This document shows positions 11,607 to 22,472 of a DNA stretch of 64,000 nt, one piece after another (position 1 is the stretch's first letter; each line of letters starts with the position of its first letter). Origin of the DNA: Erodium maritimum (Eukaryota > Streptophyta > Magnoliopsida > Geraniales > Geraniaceae); NCBI GenBank assembly GCA_963921825.1, contig OY997594.1, positions 31,416,956-31,480,955 of the forward strand. Reading direction: 5' to 3'. Made by a program: the position numbers and the translations under genes. The notes beneath the pieces were generated by a model. That model did no database searches, had not been told where the DNA came from, and saw nothing but the letters and a program-made list of their open reading frames with translations.

Positions 11607-12157
11607 TGATACTCTGTCGTCTCCTTAAATTTCTCTTCTTTTGTGTGTGTTGTTAAGTGAAAAGTTATGTTTTTTAGAATTTTAGAGTTAGAAACTAAAG
11701 TGCTTGTGCTAATTAAAGTGGCTCTCTGTTTTGTCCTCCATGAATCTATGACCCTTTTAACTCTGGATTGTGTAACTTTCTCTGGATTATTCTATAAATC
11801 TCGTCTTGGACATGGACTTCAATAATTAACTTGTTGAATGGCTGAAACGGGACAAGCCCTTTAATGTCGTGTTCCTGTTAAGCTTCTGCCACCAACTGGG
11901 TTCTCTCAGTAACACAAATTTTCAGCTTCTGTTAAGGTTGGTATGGCTATAGAGTACAAATTATTGGATCCATCAAGTACCAACTTGTGTGCAATGTGTA
12001 CCATTCTTCCATGCCTACTCACTCTGATCTATACAGATCTCTCATGCCATGCAGTACTTGCATGTCACACCAATACAAGTGTAACTAGTTCTTCCAAATG
12101 AATTGAAACAAACAGATGGACACAGTTTCTGAACCAAATAAAATGAAAGCCCATAAT
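11607..12157. other. Dof 3' UTR and downstream spacer
   Basis: AT-rich; AATTAAAG and AATAATT near 11711 and 11820 could serve polyadenylation. No other gene or repeat is visible before the LINE TSD at 12158. Confidence 0.5.
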
Positions 12158-12171
12158 TTCTCTTGCGATAG
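12158..12171. repeat. ORF1-only LINE TSD, left copy
   Basis: TTCTCTTGCGATAG; identical to 14709-14722. Confidence 0.9.
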
Positions 12172-14708
12172 GTTTTTTTTTTTGAAACGGGTAACCAAAG
12201 ATTTCATTAATGTCAAAAGGCAATCAAACAAGATGAGCTGTGACCGTCTCGAGTTCCAGATGTTTGTCCGGGCCGACCGTAGCAAGTCTGGCGCTCATGG
12301 ACCCATGATTTTAGCCCACACAAATTCGTGGGCAATAACTCAAGAAAACTCCCTACCGTCGTTTCAAAGTAACGGGAGAAAATAAACCAAGTTCCAAAAC
12401 CAACAGAAAATATAAAGTCCCAACAACAATAACAGGAATAGCAAGAAATAAAGATAACTGGTGCTGATGATCCAGGCTGCCCGGAACCTCCCAGCAGTGG
12501 ATGTCCCGGGTCTGTAGGTATAGTCTGGGGCCGACTCCACCCACCCCTGCTGGAGCTGATCATTCCTCCATCGGAGGCCTCTGGACCTCCGCTCCAACAG
12601 TTGTTGCCTCCACCACAAAGGGCTGATACCAGGGCTGTGGCTGATCAGTCGGGTCACCCCTCTGCTTCTTTGTCTCCGGTGGACGGGAGTACAGCGACCC
12701 GCTTCTGGTCTTCAGGGTGGTCATTTTGCCTTTGCCCTTACTGGGTCCTCCTTTACCTCTGCTCCCCTGAGGGTCCGCCGGGTAGCCCCGTGGATCTGTC
12801 TCCTCTTCATTCCTCATAATTGCATTGAATCCGGGAGGAGCTCGGATCACAGGCCCGGCAGCAGGATGGATGTTAGCCAGGAAGTCAGGCTTTGTGGGCC
12901 TGGGTGGCGGGTTGGGTGCTCCATAGCCATCCCCCTGCAAGGTAGTGGTTAACCCATCTTGGTTAACCTTAGCCAGAAAGTCAGGCTTCGGAGTGCCTGC
13001 ATTGGACGACTCAGCGCTCATGGTAATCTCTCTCGAACGGACCATAGAGTTCAGAGTTAGGTCGCTCAGGAGGTACATGATTTCCGGATGTGATACTGGG
13101 GGAGGTGTCTCCCAGACCCTTTGAAGCAGCTGATCCACATCCAGGTCTCGGGGGACCAGAATAGAGCTATCATATCGGACCTCTTCCCGGCCAATCCCTT
13201 GCAGCAGAGTCTGGCAGTTCGGTATCCTGTGTGTCAACATACCACACATGCGACAAAAATCCACCACTCTCTCGTATTTCAAGTCTATCACAATAGAGGA
13301 ATCAGTACCTGGGAACCGAAGTCTGGTTCTACGCCGCAGTGGCCGAGACAGCTCCATACGGACCCGCAACCAAAGATGTCTGTCCTCCCGTCGGACCGTC
13401 GGGATCGGAGCCGACATGATTTGTGTGCCAATACTGCTCGCCACTAGACCTCGAATGTACGAGTTCCTCGCTCCTCCCGGGATATTCAGTGCCTTGACCC
13501 CTAGCTCCACGTGATTGAAATTGATGTCTTCCGCCCGATCAAAACGCCGAAGCGGTTCAAGAAGTAGGGGAAAACCCTTAAAACTCCAAGGACCCTTGTG
13601 GAGAATATCTTCCATAGACTTGGCAGAGGGGAAGTGATATCCCGTGACGTCGGGGGATAGAAACTCCACCCGGATCCCGGTAACCTTCCATTTCTTCAAC
13701 ATCATCCCGCAGACGATGTGTTGATTATGCGACCCGTTCCCTGCAACCCGTGCTGCAACCGAGAACTCGTACGATCCCGACGTAAACCTCGAGATTCCCT
13801 CATCCAAGACCACGACCTCCTCGTCCTCATCCTCCCAATCTGGGACCGGGGGGATGCGGCTTTCTTGAACCGCGGGAGGCGGCCCAAATGACTCGTCAAC
13901 CCTCGGGCAGCTAGGGCTAGCATACTGTCCCCTTCCGGCCGAAGGAGGAGGATATGTACTCGCCGAAGACTGTATCGGCCGGGGAAGGGTCACCAAGTCC
14001 CGGTAGACCTCCCTCGGTGTTGACGAGAGGCCAGTGTAAGACGGGCAGAACTCCGGTGGTACAAAAGCGTCGCCGGCGACCAGAGACGTCTCGATGGGCG
14101 AAGACAGGCCCGGCTTGTCCATCAGATCTGTCGAGGGCAAGCCCGGCTTGTCTTTCAGATCTGTCGTGTGCGGTGGATGCAGAGGGGGGACAACGGCCGG
14201 ACCGGGCAGCAGCGGGAGAGCAGCGTCGCGGCGCGCCTGGTGCTGGGCGGAGGCCCCGAGATCTCGATGGATCTCTGCATGTGAGGGGATCTGGTCGGAA
14301 CCGACCATTTCCGACTCATGGAGATGGGGGGAGGCAGATCCGACATCGTCTGATCGGAAATGGACGTTGTTGGAGACGAGGGGGTCTGTGGCGGCGATGG
14401 AGGTCCAGGCGAAGCCGAGCGGGAGCGAACCACGGCGACCGTGTTCGTGCTCGGCTGATGAACCTGACAGGAGATGTGAGGAGTATGAACGAGGGGCGGT
14501 GGAACGACTGGAGGCTGCTGGTCGGAGGTGGTGGAGAAGAGCGGCGGCGATGAACCAAGTAGAGTTAGGTGAGAACCTCAAGAGGTTGTTTGGAAGACTT
14601 TTTTTAATAATTATGATTCTTGAGAAAACCATACCTATAACTAAACTTAATTATCTATAGACTTCAGATCCAATAATGCATTGGTGCCTCTTAAATAAAC
14701 ATGTCCAA
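12172..14708 (-). mobile_element. LINE insertion carrying only ORF1
   Basis: A minus-strand LINE-type insertion of 2.54 kb bounded by a perfect 14-bp duplication, TTCTCTTGCGATAG (12158-12171 and 14709-14722). Its 3' end on the minus strand is an A-run (complement of T at 12173-12183). The 5' UTR is only 76 nt, ORF1 fills 14632-12560, and only about 390 nt remain before the tail, so no endonuclease/RT ORF exists. Because the TSD flanks the whole unit, it appears to have inserted in this form rather than being cut down later, though an internal deletion after insertion cannot be excluded. Confidence 0.85.
12560..14632 (-). CDS. LINE ORF1 protein: DUF4283-like domain and zinc knuckle
   Basis: An uninterrupted 690-aa ORF from ATG 14632. 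The first 280 residues are low-complexity and rich in Pro/Ser/Arg. A DUF4283-like domain follows at about 280-410 (with KWKVTGIRVEFLSPD and MEDILHKGPWSFKGFPL). Then comes a zinc knuckle of the CX2CX4HX4C type, CRMCGMLTHRIPNC, at residues 460-473. The C-terminus is Pro/Gly-rich and basic. Such proteins are the nucleic-acid-binding ORF1 of plant L1-type LINEs, which package the element's RNA. No frameshift or stop is present across 2 kb, whereas the neighbouring LINE is badly mutated. It could be a recent insertion or an ORF1-only family. Confidence 0.85.
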   Translation of the reverse strand: MVFSRIIIIKKSLPNNLLRFSPNSTWFIAAALLHHLRPAASSRSTAPRSYSSHLLSGSSAEHEHGRRGSLPLGFAWTSIAATDPLVSNNVHFRSDDVGSASPHLHESEMVGSDQIPSHAEIHRDLGASAQHQARRDAALPLLPGPAVVPPLHPPHTTDLKDKPGLPSTDLMDKPGLSSPIETSLVAGDAFVPPEFCPSYTGLSSTPREVYRDLVTLPRPIQSSASTYPPPSAGRGQYASPSCPRVDESFGPPPAVQESRIPPVPDWEDEDEEVVVLDEGISRFTSGSYEFSVAARVAGNGSHNQHIVCGMMLKKWKVTGIRVEFLSPDVTGYHFPSAKSMEDILHKGPWSFKGFPLLLEPLRRFDRAEDINFNHVELGVKALNIPGGARNSYIRGLVASSIGTQIMSAPIPTVRREDRHLWLRVRMELSRPLRRRTRLRFPGTDSSIVIDLKYERVVDFCRMCGMLTHRIPNCQTLLQGIGREEVRYDSSILVPRDLDVDQLLQRVWETPPPVSHPEIMYLLSDLTLNSMVRSREITMSAESSNAGTPKPDFLAKVNQDGLTTTLQGDGYGAPNPPPRPTKPDFLANIHPAAGPVIRAPPGFNAIMRNEEETDPRGYPADPQGSRGKGGPSKGKGKMTTLKTRSGSLYSRPPETKKQRGDPTDQPQPWYQPFVVEATTVGAEVQRPPMEE

Positions 14709-14722
14709 TTCTCTTGCGATAG
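14709..14722. repeat. ORF1-only LINE TSD, right copy
   Basis: TTCTCTTGCGATAG; pairs with 12158-12171. Confidence 0.9.
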
Positions 14723-14830
14723 TTAGAGCATCCTTAGTGTTATTCAAAATCGCCACACTATTTTAAATCTCTTTGGGAAATCGTTATTGTTTCCATTAAA
14801 ATCGGCCCTAAATCGTGAGTTATCGGTACA

Positions 14831-14844
14831 ACGTCAAATCGTTT
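14831..14844. repeat. Full-length LINE TSD, left copy
   Basis: ACGTCAAATCGTTT, one mismatch to 22288-22301. Confidence 0.7.
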
Positions 14845-15143
14845 AACCAACAAACAAAACATAAGTCCATCACCTGACTGATCCTTTAATTGTTAAAACA
14901 AGATCTACAGTATCGTCACTGTAGCTTCATCTTCAACCTTCAACGCTGACTGTAATTCCCTCTTCATTGCTACTCTCATCCTTGCTTCTTCCTCTTTCGA
15001 CTGCAAACGGCTACATCTGCTTCTTCTATCTGCTTCAATCCTCCTCGGTGTAGTGTTCAAGGTGGTTATATCTTAACCATCGGACCACCGAGTTCTTCCT
15101 CTCTGTCTCCTGCCTCTCACAAGCTATTTTCTCTCATGGTTCT

Positions 15144-17792
15144 ATGGCACCCACTGCCTCAACCTTGGGCGCCAGGTTAACGCTTCAGGAACTCAGTGGT
15201 GATCCTCTTGAGCCCTCAACACTCCCAAAGATCAAAGCAGCTACAAAAAAGGGTATCAAAAACAGGGGAAGAAGAAATAATCCAACCTCTCCATCCTCTT
15301 CTGATAAAACACAACAGTATTCTCCTGGTGGTTGCACGAAGCTGATAGATGGGCAAAAGATGTTCTATGACAAGTATTTTCAGCCCATTTCGTCTGGTCG
15401 CGACTCAACTCCTTCCATCCATGACAATCCTGTTGGGATGCACTTTCAAAGAAAAGCTTTGGCCAGATTGCCTTATCTCCAGAGGAAAGATATTATCCGA
15501 AAAGACAAGGAAGTATATGTTGAAGATGGAAACAAATCTCAACAGGCCAAAAAGCATCAAGATAATCTGACTCAAACTCTTACTGGTAAAGGCTTAGAAG
15601 AAGGCTCATCCTTCATGGGCTATCCACCTCCTGGCTTTGAAAAACCTACCTTGTATATCAATCCGCATAAAAGGAGGTTTGTCGAGAAGATCTCCCCTAT
15701 CAATTATACAGCCTTTGTGCTTAACATTCCTGCTTTTGCCAAGACAGCTTGGATGGACTCACTTTTTGGTCATTTACATGGTTTCATCAAATCAGTGGTG
15801 GGTTTCAAACCAAATATAAGAGGAAGTTGGTATGGATTCGTTTACTTTTCTTCTAAATGGGATTTACAACAAGACATAGCACAATTCAATGGTTACAAAG
15901 TCCTTGATCAGACCCTCTTTGTCACAGAAGCTTGGGATAGATCCACTACTAGTACCAATCTTAATAGTAAGCCTGCAACTTCATGTGCAGGTTTCATCTT
16001 TCAAGAAAAAGCCTATGAAGATTTCTCATTGCAAGGTTCAATAGTTATTGATAAAACAAACATGTTGGCTAGATCAGACTTAGCAGTTACTCATTTAAAT
16101 GTCTCTATGGAAGCCATAATGAAGGAGATAGCTTTAGAAAGGGTTTGTGAAATACAACTCAAAGATCTGGGAAACAAAGCAATTTTGGTGTATTGCCCTG
16201 ATCCTAAATTTGATAAAAATCTTTTCTTTGATGAGGGAGCTTGGCCGCATCAATGGCACCTTTATACCTGAAAAGGATGAGTTTTTTTTCAAAGGGAGGT
16301 ATTATTTCTTGGTTAGCAATTCAAGGCATTCCCTTCTCTGGCTGGTGTGAGGAAAGTTTTCAAGTTGCAGTATCAAAATTTGGGAAGCTGCTCTATACAC
16401 ATCCTCAATCCACTCAAGATATTCATATTCATACAGCTTATGTTCTTGTCCACTCCACCAATCTCAAGCATATTTCAGAAGAAGTAAGTATCACCTTGGG
16501 GAATAAGACTTTTAAAACCTGGATATCTTCTGTAGCAGTTTGCAATGTTCCATCTATAGAAACCCCTTCTTTTGAGAATCCCTGCAATATTTCTTCAGAA
16601 AATTTGACTGCTTCAGTCTCAGGCTCTGATTCTGAGTATATGAGTGATTATTCTAAAGATGCTTCTGAGGTTCCTGAGTCCTTGGAGAATGTTGAGTTAA
16701 CCTCTACTGATCCAATTATTCACTCAGAACTGAGAATCCCAACAACTATTGTAGAAGGAATTAATCTTCACTCTCAAGGTACAGAGTTGGTGGAAGTTCT
16801 TTGTCCCTCTGGTGCATTGCTTGAAAAGGTGGTTGAAACAAGGTTGATGGGTCCTAATGCAGTTCTGGAATCAGTCTTGCCATCTTCTGATTATACTCTT
16901 CCTTCTATTTTGGGGACTCAAGATGATCTTTTTGTGAAGGATACTTATGAAAGTGAGGAAAGAAACAAGGCAGTGTTATTCCTTCATGAATTTGAATTTT
17001 CAGATCAGTTGCATCCTACTACACAATTGTTTATGAGAAGCTGTTATCCTTAACTATCCATTCAGACACTATTCCATTTACCATTTAGTTACACCAACCC
17101 TCCCCTTCTCACCAGGTGGTCTCTACTGCAGCACCTTTTGAATTGACAGGAGCAGAACTTCCATTAGTAGAGAGAAGAGAAGTACCTTGGAAATAGAAGA
17201 TCATTTAATGAATCAAAAGGCTTTAACTATTGTTGACCCTACTCAGTCAGACAAAACCCTTTTTACAGCTGCAAGTGATGGGATTCAAAACCCTAATGCC
17301 TTTTCTAATCTGGAGGAGTCTCAAGAATTGGATCTTTTGGACACTGGTATAAAAGAGTTACATTTGCCTTTCCATTCTTTGACTAGAGTATCTCCTCAAG
17401 TTCAGGAAGCAGCTGATTTTTTAGGTCTTGGAAACACTACTCCTCTGTCTACTACATATGTCAAACTGAGAGGAAAGAAAAAAATGGCCAAAGCTCAAGC
17501 CAGATCCTATGATACAAGGTCCAAATTAAAAGAAAAAATTTCTCCAACTCTGAAGAACAGCAAGCAACATCACCAGTTTCTTAATGAGGGCTCTGAGGCA
17601 AAGAAAGCTTGGGGGTTTGGGAAAGCTATTGGTTTGAAGTCACATTTGGATGATGAAACTGTTATACAAAGACTCAAGGGGTTGGATGATGTTAATGATG
17701 AATTGGAGGATTTTTTTAGAAGAAGAGCCTGTAGATTTGGAGAGATTGGAAGGCTTGGAAGAGCCCAATCAAATGGAGTTTCGCTCCATTAA
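15144..17792 (+). pseudogene. LINE ORF1 (RRM-like), frameshifted
   Basis: Begins at ATG 15144. Frame 1 runs 375 aa to a stop at 16271; the reading resumes in another frame from about 16241 to 17053, then back in the first frame from 17187 to 17792. Residues about 187-264 (YTAFVLNIPAFAKTAW, then a second strand ending GFVYF, then TLFVTEAW) fit an RRM-like fold, as in plant LINEs whose ORF1 uses an RRM instead of a zinc knuckle. The C-terminal third is basic. No CX2CX4HX4C knuckle is seen, unlike the neighbouring LINE. Function: RNA binding for retroposition, now lost. Confidence 0.7.
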
Positions 17793-17813
17793 TCTCTCCT
17801 CTCTATAACAAAA

Positions 17814-20800
17814 ATGAAGTTCCTCTCATGGAATGTGAGAGGCCTCTCCTCAAGCCAGAAGAGGAGGAATCTTAGTAGATTGTTGCACAAGCAAGCTCCA
17901 GAGTTCATCTTAATTCAAGAATCAAAAATTCAAAAATTACCAACAAATTATCCTAGAATGTGTGGATTGTCCTCAGAATGGGAAGTAGCTGCAATTGATG
18001 CTATAGGAGCATCAGGTGGGATTTTATCTTTTTGGAAGAAGCCTGATTTCAGTATGATCTCTATTAAACCTCTACTTGGTGGTGCACTTATCTGGTTAGG
18101 CTTGATCTCACAATTCAATCAATCTTGTTGCATTATCAATATTTATGCCCCTACTAATTCCCAAGCAAGAGCATCCATGTGGTTAGAAATTGAAAGAGAA
18201 CTAAATGATCTAGTAGTTGGCTCCTTAATTATTTTGGGAGGGGACTTCAATGCAATTCTTTCTGTTCAAGAAAGATCTAGCCAAAGAAGTGGAGGAAACT
18301 CAATGATCAACTTTCAAAGGTTACTAAATAACTTTGGCTTAATAGATCTTCCTCTATAAGGTGGAAAATTCACCTGGTATGGTCCTGGCTCACAAGCTTC
18401 AAGAATTGATAGGTTCCTTGTATCTAGTGAGTGGCTTGCCGTATTGCCTTCCTTATCTCAGTCATGCCTCCCCAGATCAATTTCAGATCATAGGCCATTG
18501 ATTCTCTCCAACAACTCATTGGATTGGGGGCCAAGACCCTTCAAATTTTTAAATATCTGGTTAGAGGACACAAGATTTCTGCCAACAATCTCATCTTTTT
18601 GGCAAAGCTATACTGTCTCAGGCTTTCCTCAATATATTTTATGGAGGAAACTCAAGCTCTTAAGAGTTGATCTCAAGCAATGGAACATTCAGGTCTTTGG
18701 ACTCCTAGAAACTCAAATTGATAAGCTCACAGCAAGTGTCAACATTCTTGACAATCTAGTAGAATCCTGGCCATTAACTGATCTAGAAAGCTCAACAAGA
18801 GGAGCCCTTAAAGTTGAACTAATCAAAAAAATACAAAATGCTTGCTAAATTATGGAGTCAAAAGGCAAGGAAAAGATGGTTTGATGATGGTGATAAGGGT
18901 TCCAGTTATTTTCACAGGCTTGCCAATTTCAAAGGGGTTAGGAAAAAAATCATCTCTATAGAGGTCAATGGGGTTACTCTAACTGATCCAGATCAGATAA
19001 AGGCTACTGCAGTAGATCATTTCAAAACAAGCTTCCAAAGTGACAATTCATAGTTCATAGATCTTCAAGACCTAACTTTCAATTCAATCTTAGCTCAAGA
19101 AAAGGATTGGCTTGAAAGGCCATTCCAGGAGGAAGAAGTATTACAAGCCATTTTGGCCTGTAATGGAGAAAAGGCTCCAGGTCCAGATGGATTCTCTCTC
19201 AATTTTTTTCAAGTGGCATTGAATATTATCAAGGTGGATTTTGTGAATTTTATCCACAACTTCTACATTACAGGACATCTTGGGAAAGGTATCAATTCTT
19301 CATTTATGACCTTAATTCCAAAGGGTGCATCCAAGCTCCTCTCCTCAAGGCTCAAGGTGGTCATTAACAATCTAGTTGGAGATGAACAAACAGGTTTTTT
19401 AGAAGGAAGGCAGATTATTGATGGTATTCTTATCGCCTCAGAAGTGGTTGATTATATCAAAAAATCAAAAACAAAAGCTTTATTGTTCAAAGCAGATTTT
19501 CATAAAGCCTTTGATAGTGTTAGTTGGCAATTTATGATACAAATATTGTCCAAAATGGGGTTTGGAGATTCTTGGAATTCATGGATGATCTCATGCTTTA
19601 ATGCTTCAGTCTCAATATTAATCAATGGCTCCCCAACCAAAGATTTCCAAATATCTAGAGGTCTCAGACAAGGGTGCCCCCTCCCCCCCCTAATATTTGT
19701 TCTGGTAGCAGAAGGTCTGAATAAAATAATGAAGGCAGAAGTCACAAACAATCTTTTTCAAGGAATTCGGTCATTTCCCAATTCTCCAGCTATCACTCAT
19801 CTCCAATTTGCAGATGACTCTATTTTTTTCCTCAAGGCTATTCCTAATCATGTGAGATGTCTCAAATTTGCTCTAGAATTGTTCTTCTCAGCCAGTGGTT
19901 TAGCTGTAAATTATGAGAAGTCACAAATCATCCCCACGAATCTCAATGAAGGAGAGGAGCTAATCATATCCTCTATTTTAAACTGCATCTCTCTTCCCTC
20001 CCTATGACTTACCTGGGGTTTCCTCTTGGGGCTAATACTAGAAGATTGAGTACTTGGTCCCCAATTGTCCAAAAATTCAAACAAGCTCTAGGATTATGGC
20101 AAGAAAAATTCTTATCCTTTGGTGGGAGGATCACCTTAATTAAATCAACATTGAGTGCACTGCCATTATATTTTTTCAACTGCCATTATATTTTTTCTCA
20201 GTTCTCAGAGCTCCAAATGGGGTGATTAGAAAAATGGAAAGTTGGCAAAGGAAATTCTTATGGCATGGCAAAGCTTCAGGACATTGATATTGCAAAGTAA
20301 ATTGGGGTAAAGTATGCAAATCCAAACTTGAGGGAGGGCTTGGCATCAGAAACCTCTCCTCAATGAATTTAGCTCTCTTAGCTAAATGGTGGTGGAGGTT
20401 TGCTATTGAGAAAAATGCTCTTTGGAAGTTGATAATTTGTGGAAATTTTGGTTGGGAAAATCATGAGTGGGACCTGTCAAATTTTTTTGAAGTAGACTCC
20501 TCTAGTTTCATTTCTCATATCCTACAGATGGCCAATGATCCTAGGTTTAAGAATATCTTTGGGAATAAGGGGCTGCATTGGAAAGTTGGTAATGGTGAAA
20601 GGACTTTTTTCTGGGTGGATATTTGGTGGGGAAACACTGCTTTTAATCAACTCTTTCCAAGACTCTTTGTACTCTCTCACTCCAAAAAATTGTTGGTGGC
20701 AGATGCTTGGGATGGTGTTGGTTGGGTTCTAGACTTTTGTAGATCTCCTAGAGGGAGAGCTGAACAGGATTGGATTACTTTATATTCTATTCTCTTAGGG

Positions 20801-21484
20801 GTAAAACTTGGCCCTCAAGTAGATGTACTTATCTGGAATTGGGACCCTAAAGGCTTTACTGTGAAAAAATGATACTCCTTGCTTGAACATCAAGGCAGTC
20901 AATCCTCCTCAATATCAGCTTGGAGCAATTTGCTTTGGTACCCTGGCATTCCTCCAAAGATCTCAGCTTTTTCTTGGTTAGCTTGTCATGATGCCATCCC
21001 CTCTAAGTTTTTCTTGAAGCTAAAGGCTTATCTTTGTCCTTGCAAGATCTGATTTGTCCCATTTGTCTATGGGACTTGGAAGATGGAAGCCATGCAGTGT
21101 TACATTGTGCTAGAGCTTTGCAGGTTTTGTGTCTTTTGGCAAACTGGTGGGGAATTAATTTCATCATCTCTGGTTCAGTACAAGATGGTTAATTTTATGG
21201 CCTAATTTTCAGAAGAAAAAATACAAAAGAAGTTGGATACAACTATTCCAATTATCTCTCTGGAAAATTTGGCTTGCAAGGAATGACTGCCTATTCAATG
21301 GCAAAACTGTCTCTGCAGCTGATATATTTCAAAAAATTCTACAGCTATCATATTCATGGGAATGGTCATCTTTCCACAAATCAGGAAAAAATTTCTCTCT
21401 CAATAGCTGGAAATCTTCCCCCGCAGATTGTCTTGATTGGAAATTCTTGAAGCCTTCCTCAACTGGAAATTTTGTTCTTGGTTG
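17814..21484 (+). pseudogene. LINE ORF2: endonuclease, reverse transcriptase, Cys/His tail
   Basis: Starts MKFLSWNVRGL at 17814, only 21 nt after ORF1. An APE-type endonuclease covers 17814-18520 (QESKI, GGDFNAIL, ISDHRPL). The reverse transcriptase lies at 19150-20000, with APGPDGFS, ADFHKAFDSV, GLRQGCPL and the catalytic FADD. A zf-RVT-like region appears at about 20880-21060. Breaks include a stop at 18357, a frameshift near 18840, a stop at 19051, a frameshift near 20005 and many more after 20870. Between LIPKGA and SKLLSSRLK the usual fingers segment with the RPISL motif is missing in frame. Confidence 0.85.
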
Positions 21485-22287
21485 ACTTCATTTGTTGTGT
21501 TCTTGTTGGGGTTGGGTTTTGGGGTGGTTTTGGTGAGAGTTGTGAGTGGTGAGGCCTCCTTGTTCCTATTGGGTGTTTGCTCTTTGTGTGTGGATAGTGT
21601 CTTTCCTTAGGTTGTGTGATTGGGTAGTTCTTTTTAGGCTGAGTGTTTTTCTTTTTCTAGCCTCTTTCAAGTGCTCCTCTTGCTGGCTCTTTTGCTTGCT
21701 TTTTGTTTTGCAAAGTGGCCTTTATCTTGCCTTGGTCTGCAGGTTGTTTTCTGCTGCAAGTTTTGCCCCTACTATGCTCAGTTCATTGCTCTTTCATGCC
21801 ATATATTGGTCTTTAGATTTGGAAGCTACAAGGCTTGGTCATGCCTTCATTTGGTTCTCAATTACATGGTGTGGTTTTATGTTGTAAACATCAAACACTT
21901 CAGTCCTAAAGATTTTCAAGTTGGTTTGTTCTGCCCTTTCCCTTGACGACAGTGTTCATTCCCTCTCAAGCCTCAGACTTCATCAAGCTGCCAGTTGATA
22001 TTGTGTGTTCATCTTGCAAATCATTCCCCCATTGTTTTGAAAACTATTTTGATGACAAGTTCGTTGCTCCTTCTATGACTCCCTCAGATCTCATGAGTCA
22101 CACTTACTCTCAGATTTCACTTGGTTACTTGGGCTTGCAGATTTCCATTGGCCCTTTCAGATTTCATTTCACTACCCTTATGTTTCTTTTTGGTTGTTTT
22201 TTGTGGCTCGAACCTTAGTTGGATCGCTTTGTACTCTTTTTTACCCTCTAAAGAGGTTTCAATAGAAAAATTATTGCTGATAAAAAA

Positions 22288-22301
22288 ACGTCAAATCATT
22301 T
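22288..22301. repeat. Full-length LINE TSD, right copy
   Basis: ACGTCAAATCATTT directly after the A-run. Confidence 0.7.
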
Positions 22302-22472
22302 CGATTTTCAAATCTTCAATATAGCAGATAAAAATTGAATTCACCAGGAATATTGTCGGAAATGCATATGATGTTTATTAAAACAAATGTCTTCTAAATT
22401 ACTTAAAATGAGGTTTTGACATTAAAATGGTTTTCCGACGATTACATTAGTTGGTCATTGTGTCACTTTAAC

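Larger units (their letters stand above)
14845..22287 (+). mobile_element. Full-length L1-type LINE, inactivated
   Basis: A 7.4-kb plus-strand LINE with a 300-nt 5' UTR, ORF1, ORF2, a roughly 800-nt 3' UTR and the tail ATTGCTGATAAAAAAA. The bases at 14831-14844 (ACGTCAAATCGTTT) recur as ACGTCAAATCATTT at 22288-22301, giving a 14-bp duplication with one mismatch. Both ORFs carry frameshifts and stops. It begins only 122 bp from the other LINE's end, separated by host DNA. Confidence 0.85.

Noticed and set aside
12213-12563. 116-aa ORF overlapping the stop of LINE ORF1, as a start of ORF2
   Set aside because: It lacks the WN.RG endonuclease start and any RT motif; it is 3' UTR.
21546-22324. 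Membrane-protein-like ORFs (Leu/Phe-rich)
   Set aside because: T-rich LINE 3' UTR; overlapping frames with no conserved features.
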